From Tridacna crocea (taxonomy: Eukaryota > Mollusca > Bivalvia > Cardiida > Cardiidae), in the NCBI GenBank assembly GCA_943736015.1, contig OX031069.1:24061235-24125234 (forward strand): DNA of 64,000 bases. The letters run 5' to 3'. Positions 63,420-64,000 of the stretch are shown in pieces; the stretch's first letter is position 1, and each line of letters opens with the position of its first letter. Below the pieces are notes generated by a model that did not search any database, was not told the origin of the DNA, and saw only the letters and a list, made by a program, of their open reading frames with translations. The position numbers were made by a program, and so were the translations under genes.

Positions 63420-63643
63420 TCAATTCTTTACACAATCAGGGCTTTTAACACCACTGTATAGACTTTTGAAAACATTGTTGGAAAAGGAGAAAATGCTGGT
63501 AACCAGCATTTTCTCCTTTTCCCACAAAGTTTTCTTCCCCATCCGAAATAAAAAAAATCTCTATTTCAGTAACATTTAATTTGTCGTCAGCAAAATCTTT
63601 CAATTTGGACCAGTCTAATTTTTGTCGTTTGGTTAAGAGTTAA
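63420..63643 (+). mobile_element. TTAA-hairpin MITE
   Basis: CAATTCTTTACACAATCAGG start, near-perfect stem (ATTGTTGGAAAAGG against CCTTTTCCCACAAAG), GGTTAAGAG-TTAA end. Confidence 0.85.
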
Positions 63644-63719
63644 CCCGCTAAGTAAGTTAAAAGTTTCAAGTTGATATTATGTCTCAAACGCTACTCTTTA
63701 ATTTTAGGGACCTTCTCAT

Positions 63720-63785
63720 TGGACGGTGTGGATCAAAGATCAGACTGCACGTTCGGTGCAGTCTGAACTTGATCTACACTGTCCG
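63720..63785. repeat. AGATCAGACTGCAC palindrome
   Basis: TGGACGGTGTGGATCAAAGA to TTGATCTACACTGTCCG, centre TGCACGTTCGGTGCA. Confidence 0.8.
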
Positions 63786-63808
63786 CAAAGGTCAGTTTTT
63801 ATGTTAAC

Positions 63809-64000
63809 CCGATACGCTTTTTCATTGGATGCAGCCAGCTCTAGCTGCAACGAATGAAATCGCTCGTAGCATTTCATCTTTGATAAAAATAGAACAAGGT
63901 CTATACCTGTCGAATATAAGGTAAAACATGGAAACCCACGTGGATTTCTGCTTATCGCTTCATGTGCATTCGTAAGCGGTTTGTAAAACGATATTTCATT
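63809..64000 (+). mobile_element. CATCTTCG element, truncated and running off the window
   Basis: Starts inside the element at CCGATACGCTTTTTCATTGG and follows 51208..51609 (GGATGCAGCCAGCTCTAGCT, CGTGGATTTCTGCTTATCGC). The left terminus is missing, so this is a truncated or degraded copy. Confidence 0.7.

Overview
The window looks like a stretch of an animal nuclear genome, most likely a bivalve mollusc; the repeat families remind me of dreissenid mussels, but that is inference. It is AT-rich, has almost no long open frames and is saturated with short non-autonomous transposons, tRNA-derived SINEs, hairpin elements and young tandem arrays. Nothing looks bacterial.

Only one stretch is convincingly protein-coding: the first coding exon of a membrane adenylate cyclase (type 1 / rutabaga-like) on the minus strand at 26681..27277. 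It ends in a phase-0 GTATGT splice donor. I recognised no downstream exon in 1..26674, so that part is probably a large repeat-filled first intron. The part to the right (27296..64000) is upstream or intergenic sequence.

The dominant element is a ~228-bp family called here the TTAA-hairpin MITE, with about 42 copies. Ends are TTAA-CCCTTTACC...GGTAAAGGG-TTAA, and at the centre lies a near-perfect 67-bp hairpin. '+' means the end reading CCCTTTACCACACAATCCC is on the left. TTAA target and CCC/GGG termini point to piggyBac-type mobilisation; a paralogous empty site (56730..56733 against 3626..3854) supports it. Two further TTAA-flanked families occur (644/41187 and 11100/37385/53968/60901). Other families: a palindrome built on AGATCAGACTGCAC (about 20 copies, also the core of a ~200-240-bp tandem array at 40725..42925); a double-hairpin element (CGTAAAGTGTCGTC arms, one copy with an 8-bp duplication); a ~400-bp element with 9-bp duplications; a Mutator-like foldback at 45258; a Tc1/mariner-type MITE at 54312; an inverted, broken mariner/IS630-like transposase fossil at 34026..34490; and several SINEs, one with a perfect 12-bp duplication.

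Tandem arrays: a 44-bp satellite (14519..15310); a 63-bp satellite (39467..40662) grown directly from the right end of a TTAA-hairpin MITE; a ~160-bp array made of half such a MITE (60408..60890); and CT/CTGT microsatellites (7653..7925, 61985..62402). Many insertions are nested, so relative ages can be read off. The most interesting thing is how the hairpin MITE keeps its arms matched while its sequence diverges, and how its terminus seeds new satellites.
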